Part shown: positions 7,664 to 15,871 of the stretch, one piece after another
Numbering within the stretch: the first letter of the stretch is position 1
Layout: the number at the start of each line of letters is the position of its first letter
NCBI GenBank assembly: GCA_002708905.1
Contig: PAPM01000047.1
Location: forward strand, 186,001 to 250,000
DNA length: 64,000 nt
Source: Pseudomonadales bacterium
Lineage (GTDB): Bacteria > Pseudomonadota > Gammaproteobacteria > Pseudomonadales > Ketobacteraceae
Direction: 5' to 3'
Notes under the pieces: model-generated
Seen by the model: the letters and a program-made list of their open reading frames with translations, nothing else
Told to the model about the DNA's origin: nothing
Database searches by the model: none
Position numbers and translations under genes: made by a program

Positions 7664-8644
7664 CTATTTCTCTTCTTCGCCCTGCGCAGAAAACAACAGT
7701 CCGCCATCCTGCAAACGGATGATTCGCAACGGTACTTCCGCCTCTTCACGCTGTCGCCGATCCTTGCCATCGCTCTTGCCGATACCCATTTTATAGTCCG
7801 GTTTACCTGCTTCATCCACGCCGGGGGGTGCCTTGGATTCGGTTTTGGAGATGACCAGGGCAATCCGGCGATTGCGGGATCGACCTTCCTCAGTATTATT
7901 ATCGGCCACTGGATGATGTTCTCCATAGCCAACCGCGGCTAATTGGGCCGGGTTGATACCCCGCTGTTCAAAATAACGCACGACGCTGGCTGCCCGCGCG
8001 GCAGACAGTTCCCAGTTGGAGGGAAATTGGCGGGTTTCGATGGGCACGTTGTCCGTATAACCTTCAACATGAATGGGATTCAACTTGTCTTTCAGAATGT
8101 CGCTGACTTTGGCCAGCACAGCTTTTGCCTCCGCAGACAAGGTCGAACTGCCACTGGGATAGAGCACACTGGCCTTGATATTCACTTCAATCCACTCATC
8201 ATTGCCGCGGATCTCCACTTCGTTACTCTCAATCTGCTGCTGCAATTTAGCCGCCAGCTGTTCGGTTATCTTGGAGAGGTGATCCACTTCGTTATCGCGC
8301 ATTTCACCCTGTCGTGCAGCACGGTTCTCCACGTCATCGAACAACCCTTCAACGCTGAATTTGAAATCGTCCTTACTGGGGTAGTCTCCAGGAACCGGGA
8401 GCTTGATGAGTTGATCATTACTCTTGTAAACGTCCCTGTCCCCTACTGTCAGTGGATCCAGGGTTTTGGGTTGGGCATTGAAGACACTTACCAGCGAATC
8501 CGACAGGACTTTGTACTTGCCTTCATTCACGGAAGAAATCGAATACATCACCACAAAAAAGGCGAACAGCAAAGTGATAAAATCCGCGTAGGAGATTACC
8601 CAACGTTCATGATTTTCATGTTCCTCTACTCGCCTGCGCCGCAT
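7664..8644 (-). CDS. motD: MotD, flagellar stator subunit with OmpA-type peptidoglycan-binding domain
   Basis: A 326-residue MotB-family stator protein. The short basic cytoplasmic N-terminus is followed by one membrane helix with the proton-pathway signature (WVISYADFITLLFAFFVVMY, with the essential Asp in SYAD). The periplasmic plug/linker follows, then an OmpA-like domain with VEGYTDNVPI and NWELSAARAASVVRYF. A charged Lys/Glu/Asp-rich tail extends past the OmpA domain. With MotC it forms the second (swarming-type) stator known from Pseudomonas. The proton rather than sodium type is inferred from the family. Confidence 0.94.
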   Translation of the reverse strand: MRRRRVEEHENHERWVISYADFITLLFAFFVVMYSISSVNEGKYKVLSDSLVSVFNAQPKTLDPLTVGDRDVYKSNDQLIKLPVPGDYPSKDDFKFSVEGLFDDVENRAARQGEMRDNEVDHLSKITEQLAAKLQQQIESNEVEIRGNDEWIEVNIKASVLYPSGSSTLSAEAKAVLAKVSDILKDKLNPIHVEGYTDNVPIETRQFPSNWELSAARAASVVRYFEQRGINPAQLAAVGYGEHHPVADNNTEEGRSRNRRIALVISKTESKAPPGVDEAGKPDYKMGIGKSDGKDRRQREEAEVPLRIIRLQDGGLLFSAQGEEEK

Positions 8645-8656
8645 AGACCCTCCGGA

Positions 8657-9400
8657 TTATTTATCCAAATAACCTTCGAGTTTCATTTCGATGGTACGGG
8701 GGTTCTCTCCATCGGCGATCGCAATCAAGCCTTCGATAATCATTTCACGTTGACTGCTTTGGGCTTTGATCGTGGACTTGAGCTTGGCGGCTATGGGAAG
8801 AAAAATCAGATTGGCTGCGCCCACACCATAGATGGTAGCCACAAATGCGGTGGCGATACCGGCTCCCAGTTTACTGGGATCGGCCAGGTTACCCATTACA
8901 TGGATCAAACCCATTACCGCACCGATAATACCGATAGTAGGCGAGTAGCCACCCATGGCCTCGAATACCTTGGCCGCATGCAGGTCTTTGTCTTCCTGCG
9001 TCAATAACTCCACTTCGAGGATGTTACGGATCGATTCAGGTTCACCGCCGTCCACCAATAACTGCAACCCTTTGCGGGCAAATTTATCGGTTTCGTTGTC
9101 GGTGATGGCTTCCAGCCCTAACAAACCTTCCTTGCGGGCCGTCATACTCCAGGTAATTACGTGGTCGATTTTTTCCTTCATATTGACCACGGGAGGAAAA
9201 AAAACCCACTTCAGAACCGTAAAGGAATGACGGAAAGTGGGCATAGGGGTTTGCAGCATGGCCGCACCCAAGGTTCCACCCAAAACAATAACCGCGGCCG
9301 GACCATTGGCCAAACCGGAGAGATGCCCTCCCTCCATCGCGTTTCCGCCCACAATGGCAACGAGACCGATAATGAGACCAACGAAGCTTAAAATATCCAT
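8657..9400 (-). CDS. motC: MotC, flagellar stator subunit (MotA family)
   Basis: A 247-residue four-helix MotA/TolQ/ExbB-type membrane protein that pairs with MotD and drives rotation. It has the family's N-terminal pattern LSFVGLIIGLVAIVGGNAMEGGH and the C-terminal GYSPTIGIIGAVMGLIHVM and GIATAFVATIYGVGAANLI helices. The start at 9400 (MDILSFVG) is chosen because it lies 4 bases after the cheB stop and gives the normal N-terminus. A longer frame would overlap cheB. It is co-transcribed with cheB and motD. Confidence 0.94.
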   Translation of the reverse strand: MDILSFVGLIIGLVAIVGGNAMEGGHLSGLANGPAAVIVLGGTLGAAMLQTPMPTFRHSFTVLKWVFFPPVVNMKEKIDHVITWSMTARKEGLLGLEAITDNETDKFARKGLQLLVDGGEPESIRNILEVELLTQEDKDLHAAKVFEAMGGYSPTIGIIGAVMGLIHVMGNLADPSKLGAGIATAFVATIYGVGAANLIFLPIAAKLKSTIKAQSSQREMIIEGLIAIADGENPRTIEMKLEGYLDK

Positions 9401-9404
9401 AGTA

Positions 9405-10553
9405 TCAGCGTAACTCGCCCAGAATAGTTCCCACGTCTTTAATATCGATAACCGCATCGGATAAACCGGCGGTTGCTACTGCCATGGGCATACCATACAC
9501 GACACAACTTTGTTCGTTCTGAGTCCAGACTGTTGCGCCGTTACGCTTTAGCAACTTGCATCCCTCACGACCGTCACTGCCCATTCCGGTTAGGACCAAT
9601 GCAAGAACCTTGCCTCTTATTGCGCGCGCAGCCGAGCCAAAAGTAATATCGACGCTGGGCCGATACTGAATTCGATCATCCCCTTCGAGAATGGTCACCG
9701 TCTGGCCTTTTCCATCCACCAACATTTGTTTTCCACCCGGTGCAAGCAAGGCCGTACCCGGACGAATGGGATCGTTATCAGCCGCCTCTTTAACATTGAT
9801 TTTACAAAGGCGGTTCAATCTTTCCGCAAAGGCGGAAGTAAATGTCCCCGGCATATGCTGAACCAGCAATATCGGAAACGGATAATTTGCAGGTAACGCC
9901 ATCAATATGTTCTGCAGTGCTACCGGCCCACCGGTGGAGGCACCGATCAAAATCATTTTTGGCCGATCGCCCTGCAGCGTCTCCAGTGCATTTCGCCCGG
10001 ATCGGGTTGCAGGCTTGGTGGACGGCTTTTCCCTGGCTTCAGGCACCGGCGTGGATACTGCTTTCGGAGGCGACGGTTTTGCAACAGGGGAAGGGGAAGG
10101 CGCGACAGTAGTTTGCGGCCGAGGTGCAGCAGCGGTTGAGCGGCGCATCATTGCTCCGCGCCGGGAGATAGCCATTACCCTGTCCTGTAACAACTTCGCG
10201 CTGTCACCCGGGTCTCCGGACATGGATTCAAAACTTTTTGGCAGGTAATCGAGTGCACCGGCATCCAGTGCATCCAGCGTTACCCGGGCACCTTCGTAGC
10301 TGAGGGAGGAAAACATCAGGATAGGGGTTGGCTGCTCAGACATGATCATACGAACTGCCGTAATACCGTCCATCAACGGCATTTCGTAATCCATCGTAAT
10401 AACGTCAGGCTTGAGCTCTTTTGTTTTTTCCACAGCCACCTTGCCGTTATCCGCAAACCCAACCACTTTCAGGTCAGGATTTTTTTCCAGAATATCTTTA
10501 ATTCTTCTGCGGAAAAATGCGGAGTCGTCCACGACAAGCACGTTTGTTGGCAT
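9405..10553 (-). CDS. cheB: CheB, receptor-modification methylesterase response regulator
   Basis: About 382 residues. The N-terminal receiver domain has the DD pair at 9-10 and the phospho-acceptor Asp55 in ITMDYEMP. A Ser/Pro/Lys-rich linker (about 130-195) leads to the C-terminal methylesterase, with the catalytic triad in IGASTGGP (Ser), VQHMPGTF (His) and GMGSDGREG (Asp). It demethylates or deamidates chemoreceptors after CheA phosphorylation. GGAG 9 bases upstream supports the ATG at 10553 rather than the longer frame from 10574. No cheR is in this cluster, as is usual for this operon type. Confidence 0.96.
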   Translation of the reverse strand: MPTNVLVVDDSAFFRRRIKDILEKNPDLKVVGFADNGKVAVEKTKELKPDVITMDYEMPLMDGITAVRMIMSEQPTPILMFSSLSYEGARVTLDALDAGALDYLPKSFESMSGDPGDSAKLLQDRVMAISRRGAMMRRSTAAAPRPQTTVAPSPSPVAKPSPPKAVSTPVPEAREKPSTKPATRSGRNALETLQGDRPKMILIGASTGGPVALQNILMALPANYPFPILLVQHMPGTFTSAFAERLNRLCKINVKEAADNDPIRPGTALLAPGGKQMLVDGKGQTVTILEGDDRIQYRPSVDITFGSAARAIRGKVLALVLTGMGSDGREGCKLLKRNGATVWTQNEQSCVVYGMPMAVATAGLSDAVIDIKDVGTILGELR

Positions 10554-10594
10554 TAAACATCTCCGAAACGGCAACGCCGTGCAAGAAAGTGCAA

Positions 10595-12880
10595 TCAGCT
10601 GCGCTGCGCGTAGGCTTTAAGCATACTGGGAATATCCAAAATCAAAGCGATGCGGCCATCACCGGTAATCGTTGCACCGGCCATTCCGGGTGTACCATGG
10701 AGCATCTTACCCAACGGTTTGATTACCACCTCTTCCTGACCAATCAACTGATCCACAACAAAGCCCACTTTTTGCGTACCCACACTCACAATCACCACAT
10801 GGGCTTCTTTATCCTTTCCTTCTGTGCCCCGAATCAGCCAACGCTTCAGATGAAATAACGGCAACGCTTTTTCACGAACGACCACCACTTCCTGACCATC
10901 CACCACGTTGGTGCAGGACAAATCCAAATGGAAAATTTCGTTCACGTTAACCAGGGGCAAGGCGAAAGCCTGTGTACCCAGCATCACCATCAACGTGGGC
11001 ATGATAGCCAGCGTCAGCGGTACCTTGATAGCAATCCGGGTGCCCACACCTTTCTCGGAGTGAACATCAATGGTGCCGTTCAGTTGGGTAATCTTGGTTT
11101 TCACCACGTCCATGCCCACACCACGGCCGGAAACATCGGATATCTGTTCCTTGGTTGAAAAGCCCGGGTGGAAAATCAGGTTAAAAGCCTCGGTATCGCT
11201 TAAACGGTCCGCTGCCTCGGTATCCATCAGCCCTTTCTCTACGGCTTTACGACGCAGCATATCCGGGTCCATACCACCACCATCGTCGGTGATGGACAGT
11301 ACAATGTGGTCGCCTTCCTGTTCAGCAGCCAGGTACACTTTCCCCATCCGGGGTTTGCCCATTTGCTCGCGGAAATCCGGTGCCTCAATGCCGTGATCTA
11401 CGCTGTTTCGCACCAAGTGCACCAGTGGGTCCGCCAGCGCTTCAACCAGATTTTTATCCAGGTCTGTTTCCTCACCCTCCAGTTCCAGGGTGATTTCCTT
11501 CTTGAGGTTACGCGCCAGATCACGCACCACTCGCGGGAAGCGGCCAAACACTTTCTTGATCGGCTGCATCCGGGTTTTCATAACCGCGGTCTGTAGATCT
11601 CCGGTAACCACATCCAGGTTGGCCACAGCTTTTGCCAGATCTTCATCCGCCGTGCGTAATCCCAGGCGCACCAGGCGATTACGAACCAACACCAGCTCAC
11701 CGACCATGTTCATGATTTCATCGAGGCGCTTGGTGTCCACCCGCACGGTATTCTCGGCTGCTGCAGGAGCATCCTTTACAACAGGCGCAGACTTGGCCGG
11801 AGCTTTTTGGGCAGCAGCGGCGTCGGCACCGGGCGTAGCGCTGGCTGCTTTCGCTGCTGCGGCCGGTTTGACAGGTTCAGCTTTGGCGGCAGCAGGCTCA
11901 GCACTCTGTTTCGGTGGTGTTTTTTCCGGTGGTGGGGTTGCTGTCCCCGCTTTCTCAGTAGTGGGGCCCTTGCCCTTGCCATGCAACTCATCCAACAGGG
12001 ACTCAAACTCATCATCGGTAATCAGGTCGTTACCAGCCGGGGCACTCTGTGCCTCTTCTTCTGATGCGGTTTTGGGAATCCCGCCATGCTTACCCTTGCC
12101 GTGCAGTTCGTCCAGCAGGGATTCAAATTCGTCGTCAGTGATTTCGTCCTTACCGCCGGCAGCGGCGGGCTCAGATTCGGCACGCTCTTCCGCAGGAACG
12201 CCACCAAATTTTCCTTTACCGTGGAGCTGGTCCAATAACGCTTCAAATTCGTCTTCGGTGATTTCATCCGAGCTGCCCGAGGCGGCCGACACTTCTTCAT
12301 CATCACCAAACAGATCGATGCCGTCATTGTTGCTCACCGCCGGGGCGGCTGGAGCGGGTTGTTCTGCTTTGGAATCATCCAAAGCATCCAGAAACTGTTC
12401 AAACTCCTCGTCAGTGATATCACCTTTCACAGCAGGTTCCGGCGTATCCACTACGGGCTCCGCTGGCGCAGCGGACGTGGCTTTGGGTGAATCGCCCTCC
12501 AGAATGGCATGCAATGCCGCCATCAGGGCAGGGTCGGCTGGATCGGGATACTCCCGGCCGTGGACCTGTGCGAACATGGAATTTACCGCGTCCAATGCCT
12601 GCAGAACCACATCCATCAGATCGGCATTGATCGAGAGCTTGCCGTTACGCAATAGGTCAAAGATGTTCTCTGCTGCATGACAGAGATCCACCAGCGTATC
12701 CAGTTGCAGGAATCCGGCACCGCCTTTCACGGTATGAAATCCACGGAAAATGGCATTCAAAAGATCGGCATCATCCGGTCGGTTTTCCAGATCGACCAGC
12801 TGCTCAGACAGCACTTCCAGTATTTCGCCAGCTTCTACCAGAAAGTCCTGTAATATCTCTTCGTCGCCATCGAAGCTCAT
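10595..12880 (-). CDS. cheA: CheA chemotaxis histidine kinase with a four-repeat linker
   Basis: A 761-residue sensor kinase of the array. The Hpt domain carries the phosphorylated His49 (FHTVKGGAGF). A long acidic/Ala-Pro-rich linker (about 130-375) follows with four copies of an I-T-D-D-E-F-E-x-L-L-D-x-L-H-G-K-G-K type motif. After it come the dimerization helix (VDTKRLDEIMNMVGELVLVR), the ATPase domain (N box around HLVRNSVDHG, G boxes DDGGGMD and GRGVGMDVV) and the C-terminal CheW-like P5 domain (about 620-760). No classical CheY-binding P2 domain is obvious; the repeat region occupies its place. A 12-base gap separates it from cheZ, and both lie in the cheYZAB operon. Confidence 0.96.
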   Translation of the reverse strand: MSFDGDEEILQDFLVEAGEILEVLSEQLVDLENRPDDADLLNAIFRGFHTVKGGAGFLQLDTLVDLCHAAENIFDLLRNGKLSINADLMDVVLQALDAVNSMFAQVHGREYPDPADPALMAALHAILEGDSPKATSAAPAEPVVDTPEPAVKGDITDEEFEQFLDALDDSKAEQPAPAAPAVSNNDGIDLFGDDEEVSAASGSSDEITEDEFEALLDQLHGKGKFGGVPAEERAESEPAAAGGKDEITDDEFESLLDELHGKGKHGGIPKTASEEEAQSAPAGNDLITDDEFESLLDELHGKGKGPTTEKAGTATPPPEKTPPKQSAEPAAAKAEPVKPAAAAKAASATPGADAAAAQKAPAKSAPVVKDAPAAAENTVRVDTKRLDEIMNMVGELVLVRNRLVRLGLRTADEDLAKAVANLDVVTGDLQTAVMKTRMQPIKKVFGRFPRVVRDLARNLKKEITLELEGEETDLDKNLVEALADPLVHLVRNSVDHGIEAPDFREQMGKPRMGKVYLAAEQEGDHIVLSITDDGGGMDPDMLRRKAVEKGLMDTEAADRLSDTEAFNLIFHPGFSTKEQISDVSGRGVGMDVVKTKITQLNGTIDVHSEKGVGTRIAIKVPLTLAIMPTLMVMLGTQAFALPLVNVNEIFHLDLSCTNVVDGQEVVVVREKALPLFHLKRWLIRGTEGKDKEAHVVIVSVGTQKVGFVVDQLIGQEEVVIKPLGKMLHGTPGMAGATITGDGRIALILDIPSMLKAYAQRS
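11969..12421 (-). repeat. Coding repeats in the CheA linker (four copies)
   Basis: Four copies of a short motif lie at CheA residues 154-167, 206-224, 246-264 and 286-304. The last three start exactly 40 residues apart and share the core DEFExLLDxLHGKGK; the first is shorter (DEEFEQFLDALDD) and lacks HGKGK. The linkers between copies are unlike each other in sequence. In Vibrio, a linker domain of CheA (localization and inheritance domain) is known to contact ParP/ParC. These repeats are the likely counterpart, by position and by the presence of parC and parP. Confidence 0.8.
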
Positions 12881-12892
12881 GCCCTTACTCCT

Positions 12893-13669
12893 TTAAAACC
12901 CAAGGCTGGACAACAGGGCATCGACATCGTCCTGGTTGGAAACGACGTCTTCCCGTGTCTCGGGGTTTATGATTGGCCCTTCCGGGCCGATTGTTTCTTC
13001 TTCGCTTTGTTCTTTTTTCTGCTGAAACTCGTGCTTAACACCCGTGAGCTGATCAATTGTGCCCGCCATGGAGACGAGATTAACCAGATTGTCTTCAACT
13101 TCTTTCACCAACTGGATTACCCGCTTGATCACCTGGCCAGTCAGGTCCTGATAATCCTGGGCCAACATAATGCTGGAAAGATTGGAATCAATACGGGAAG
13201 ACTCATCCACTGCAGTGCACAGGAACCCGTCAATTTTTTTAGTCAACTGGCGAAACTCATCCGCTGTCATCTCCCTTCGCATCAAGCGGTCCCATTCCGA
13301 TTTCAGATCCTGGGCTGTTTCTCTGAGATGAGCGGATACAGGCATGGTGTGTTCCACCATATCCATGGTTTTGTTGGCGGCGCTTTCCGTTTTTTCGATA
13401 ACGTAATTCAACCGTTCAGACGCATCCTGCATACGGGACATTTCTTCCCGCATTTCATTGTTCGACGTATCAATTGCAAAGTTTTTAATGGATTCATGCA
13501 GGCTGCGGGTGAGTTTTCCAACCTCCTGGAACAACATCTGGTCCCGTTCTTTGTGCAGGGAGGAGATGGTGCGCATTGCTTCTTTTGCATCCCCACTTTC
13601 CAACTGTTCTACCAGGGTCTTGGCGTATTCCACCAAACTGTCCTGATGGGCTTGCTCCGTCATGCTCAT
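12893..13669 (-). CDS. cheZ: CheZ, CheY-phosphate phosphatase
   Basis: A 258-residue, mostly helical protein. The conserved active-site helix DYQDLTGQVIKRVIQLV contains the catalytic Gln, and an acidic C-terminal tail ends VVSNQDDVDALLSSLGF, the CheY-binding peptide motif of CheZ. It removes phosphate from CheY-P at the pole. The start ATG at 13669 has an in-frame alternative two codons later (13663). The operon position between cheY and cheA is as in Pseudomonas. Confidence 0.95.
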   Translation of the reverse strand: MSMTEQAHQDSLVEYAKTLVEQLESGDAKEAMRTISSLHKERDQMLFQEVGKLTRSLHESIKNFAIDTSNNEMREEMSRMQDASERLNYVIEKTESAANKTMDMVEHTMPVSAHLRETAQDLKSEWDRLMRREMTADEFRQLTKKIDGFLCTAVDESSRIDSNLSSIMLAQDYQDLTGQVIKRVIQLVKEVEDNLVNLVSMAGTIDQLTGVKHEFQQKKEQSEEETIGPEGPIINPETREDVVSNQDDVDALLSSLGF

Positions 13670-13698
13670 CTCACATCTGCCTCTGAAAGCGACTGGTG

Positions 13699-14073
13699 CT
13701 AGGCATCCACTCGCTCGAATATTTTTTCGATCTTCTCTTTTAATGCCTGGGCGGTGAACGGTTTCACAACATAACCATTCACGCCAGCCTGCGCCGCTTC
13801 AATGATCTGTTCGCGCTTGGCTTCGGCAGTGACCATCAGCACCGGCAGGCTCTGCAGCTTTTCATCAGCACGTACGGCTTTCAAAAGATCGATACCCGTC
13901 ATTCCGGGCATATTCCAATCCGTAATAAGAAAGTCAAAATCGGACGATTTCAGTAATGGCAGTGCAGAGCTTCCATCATCGGCTTCCTGGGTATTGGTAA
14001 AGCCCAAATCCCGCAGCAGGTTCTTGATAATTCGTCTCATCGTGGAAAAATCATCAACAATGAGAATTTTCAT
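13699..14073 (-). CDS. cheY: CheY, single-domain response regulator to the flagellar motor
   Basis: A 124-residue receiver domain with the acidic pair Asp7-Asp8, phospho-acceptor Asp52 in [10 protein letters not shown], the conserved Thr in MVTAEA and Lys in VVKPF. CheY-P binds FliM and FliN (both encoded here) to reverse motor rotation. The start at 14073 (MKILIVDD) gives the family length; the longer upstream frame has no homology. It is the first gene of the che operon. The 190 bases between fliA and cheY hold no clear sigma-28 or sigma-54 element that I could find. Confidence 0.96.
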   Translation of the reverse strand: MKILIVDDFSTMRRIIKNLLRDLGFTNTQEADDGSSALPLLKSSDFDFLITDWNMPGMTGIDLLKAVRADEKLQSLPVLMVTAEAKREQIIEAAQAGVNGYVVKPFTAQALKEKIEKIFERVDA

Positions 14074-14265
14074 GTTCTTGTCCAAGGTTGCCTCCAATGA
14101 ACCAAGTTCACTACAACTACGCAAACAACTGATATTACTGGCTGTTGTTTCCCGACCCATGGCCGCAATACCAAGTACCCGAGCTTTCAACAGACCCTTT
14201 TGGTTAAGTCTAGTAGCTGTTTTGCTCTGAGCCAGTTTTTGTATGATCCTGTTTTCGCATAGGAA

Positions 14266-14991
14266 TCACAGCCACTCTTGCAGGCGGGAGCGCAAACGTT
14301 GAGCAGCTTGACTGTGAATTTGGCTGACGCGGGATTCACTGACTCCCAAAACCTGTCCAATTTCTTTGAGGTTGAGTTCTTCATCGTAATAGAGGGAAAG
14401 CACCAGCTGTTCCCGCTCGGGGAGTTGTTCAATCGCACGGGCCAGGTGGGTACGAAAAACCCCGCTTTGTAGGTTATCCAGCGGGTTCTCCGCTTCTTCC
14501 TGCTGCAGGCCGACAGCGATATTTTCTTCGGTGGTTTCCAACTCATTCAGGCTGAAAAGGCGGGTTGCCATGCTGTCCTGCGACATGACATGGTATTCTT
14601 CCAGAGAAACGCCCAGGCGTTCGGCAATGTCCCGATCCCGGGCATCTTTCCCTGTTTCGTGTTCAATCTCACGGATAACTTCTTGAATTCGCCGGGCATT
14701 GCGATGCACCGAACGGGGCGCCCATTCGCCTTTACGGAGCTCATCCACCATGGCACCGCGGATGCGGATACCGGCGTAGGTTTCAAAGCTGGCGCCTTTG
14801 CTGTTATCAAAGCGCTTCAAGGCATCCAGTAATCCGAGCATGCCGGCCTGGTAAAGATCTTCCACCGACACACCGGCAGGCATACGGGCAATGAGATGAT
14901 GAGCAATACGCTTCACCAGCGGGGTATGCTGCTCCACCAAAACATCTAACTGTGGCGCCGATTCATCGTTGTACATAGCGTGTCGCTTCAT
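14266..14991 (-). CDS. fliA: FliA, flagellar sigma factor 28
   Basis: About 241 residues. Regions 2 to 4 are intact: LVKRIAHHLIARMPAGVSVEDLYQAG and GIRIRGAMVDELRKGEW (region 2), and a C-terminal region 4 helix-turn-helix NLKEIGQVLGVSESRVSQIHSQA. It directs transcription of late flagellar and chemotaxis genes. Start candidates are GTG 15000, ATG 14991 and ATG 14976; I use 14991, and the choice changes only a few residues. It is last of the flhA-flhF-fleN-fliA group, followed by cheY after a gap. No flgM anti-sigma gene is in the window. Confidence 0.95.
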   Translation of the reverse strand: MKRHAMYNDESAPQLDVLVEQHTPLVKRIAHHLIARMPAGVSVEDLYQAGMLGLLDALKRFDNSKGASFETYAGIRIRGAMVDELRKGEWAPRSVHRNARRIQEVIREIEHETGKDARDRDIAERLGVSLEEYHVMSQDSMATRLFSLNELETTEENIAVGLQQEEAENPLDNLQSGVFRTHLARAIEQLPEREQLVLSLYYDEELNLKEIGQVLGVSESRVSQIHSQAAQRLRSRLQEWL

Positions 14992-15017
14992 GCCCAGCAC
15001 GGGATTAGTCTGTTGAC

Positions 15018-15839
15018 CTAACGGGCAACCGCTCCTTGTACCAGCCGATCCACGAAAAACTCCAGGTGTCCCCTGGGTGTTGAGGGTAACGGCCAGCTGT
15101 CCACTTTATTCGCCAGGGTACGGAAGGCCAGAGCCGCTTTACTGCGGGGATAGGCCTCTACCACCGGCTTCTGTCGCATGACTGCCTTGCGCAGGTAGTC
15201 ATCAAAAGGAATGCAGCCGGAGAACTGTAGCGCCACATCCAGAAATCGATCGGTGACCTTGGTCAGCTTGGCATAGATTTCCCGCCCTTCCTGCTGCGTA
15301 CGAACCATATTGGCCACCACATTAAATCGATACATGCCGTGTTTCTGGTTCAGGATTTTCATCATGGCATAGGCATCGGTGATGGAAGTCGGTTCATTGG
15401 TCACCACAAACAAACTTTCCTGAGCCGCTGTCACAAAGCTCATCACCATCTCGGAAATACCCGCTGCGGTATCGATAATGAGTACATCCACATCATCGCT
15501 CAGCTCGCTGAAGGCATGGATCAACCCCGCGTGTTCCCGCGGCCCCATGCTCACCAGCTCCTGGGTGCCGGAAGACGCCGGCACGATTTTTATACCCCCC
15601 GGTCCTTCCACCAGAATATCTTTGATGCCACATTCGCCTTTCAATACATGGGACAGGTTTTCCCGGGAACTGATGCCCAACAGGATATCCAGGTTTGCCA
15701 ACCCCAGGTCAGCGTCCAGGATCACCACCCGGCGCCCCATTTCCGCAAGACACACCCCCAAATTGATGGAGACGTTACTTTTTCCTACTCCGCCTTTACC
15801 ACCGGTGACGGCGATTACCTGTACGGGATGATTGCTCAT
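15018..15839 (-). CDS. fleN: FleN (FlhG), MinD-like ATPase controlling flagellar number
   Basis: About 273 residues. The deviant Walker A GGKGGVGKSNVS is at the N-terminus, followed by LDADLGLANLDILLGI, and a C-terminal amphipathic stretch. It is known in Pseudomonas as the antiactivator of FleQ and in Vibrio as FlhG, limiting polar flagella to one. The ATG at 15839 (MSNHPVQ) is used; a GTG at 15857 is possible. It lies between flhF and fliA, the usual place. FleQ itself is not in the window, although the sigma-54 elements found at fliK, fliL and flhA imply it. Confidence 0.95.
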   Translation of the reverse strand: MSNHPVQVIAVTGGKGGVGKSNVSINLGVCLAEMGRRVVILDADLGLANLDILLGISSRENLSHVLKGECGIKDILVEGPGGIKIVPASSGTQELVSMGPREHAGLIHAFSELSDDVDVLIIDTAAGISEMVMSFVTAAQESLFVVTNEPTSITDAYAMMKILNQKHGMYRFNVVANMVRTQQEGREIYAKLTKVTDRFLDVALQFSGCIPFDDYLRKAVMRQKPVVEAYPRSKAALAFRTLANKVDSWPLPSTPRGHLEFFVDRLVQGAVAR

Positions 15840-15871
15840 AAACGTATTTCTATACACCTGCTGTGTCTTCT

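Noticed and set aside
7943-9007. Plus-strand open frame of about 354 codons across motD/motC
   Set aside because: Lies opposite two conserved stator genes; no ribosome binding site or recognised domain.
11490-12680. Long plus-strand open frame (about 396 codons) opposite cheA
   Set aside because: It is antisense to the well-conserved CheA coding region; Ser/Ala-rich content is the mirror of the CheA linker codons.
14074-14265. Search for a sigma-28 or sigma-54 promoter before cheY
   Set aside because: The closest match, GG-N11-GC around TACTTGGTATT, has one extra base of spacing and no proper -24 box; no TAAA-N15-GCCGATAA was seen.
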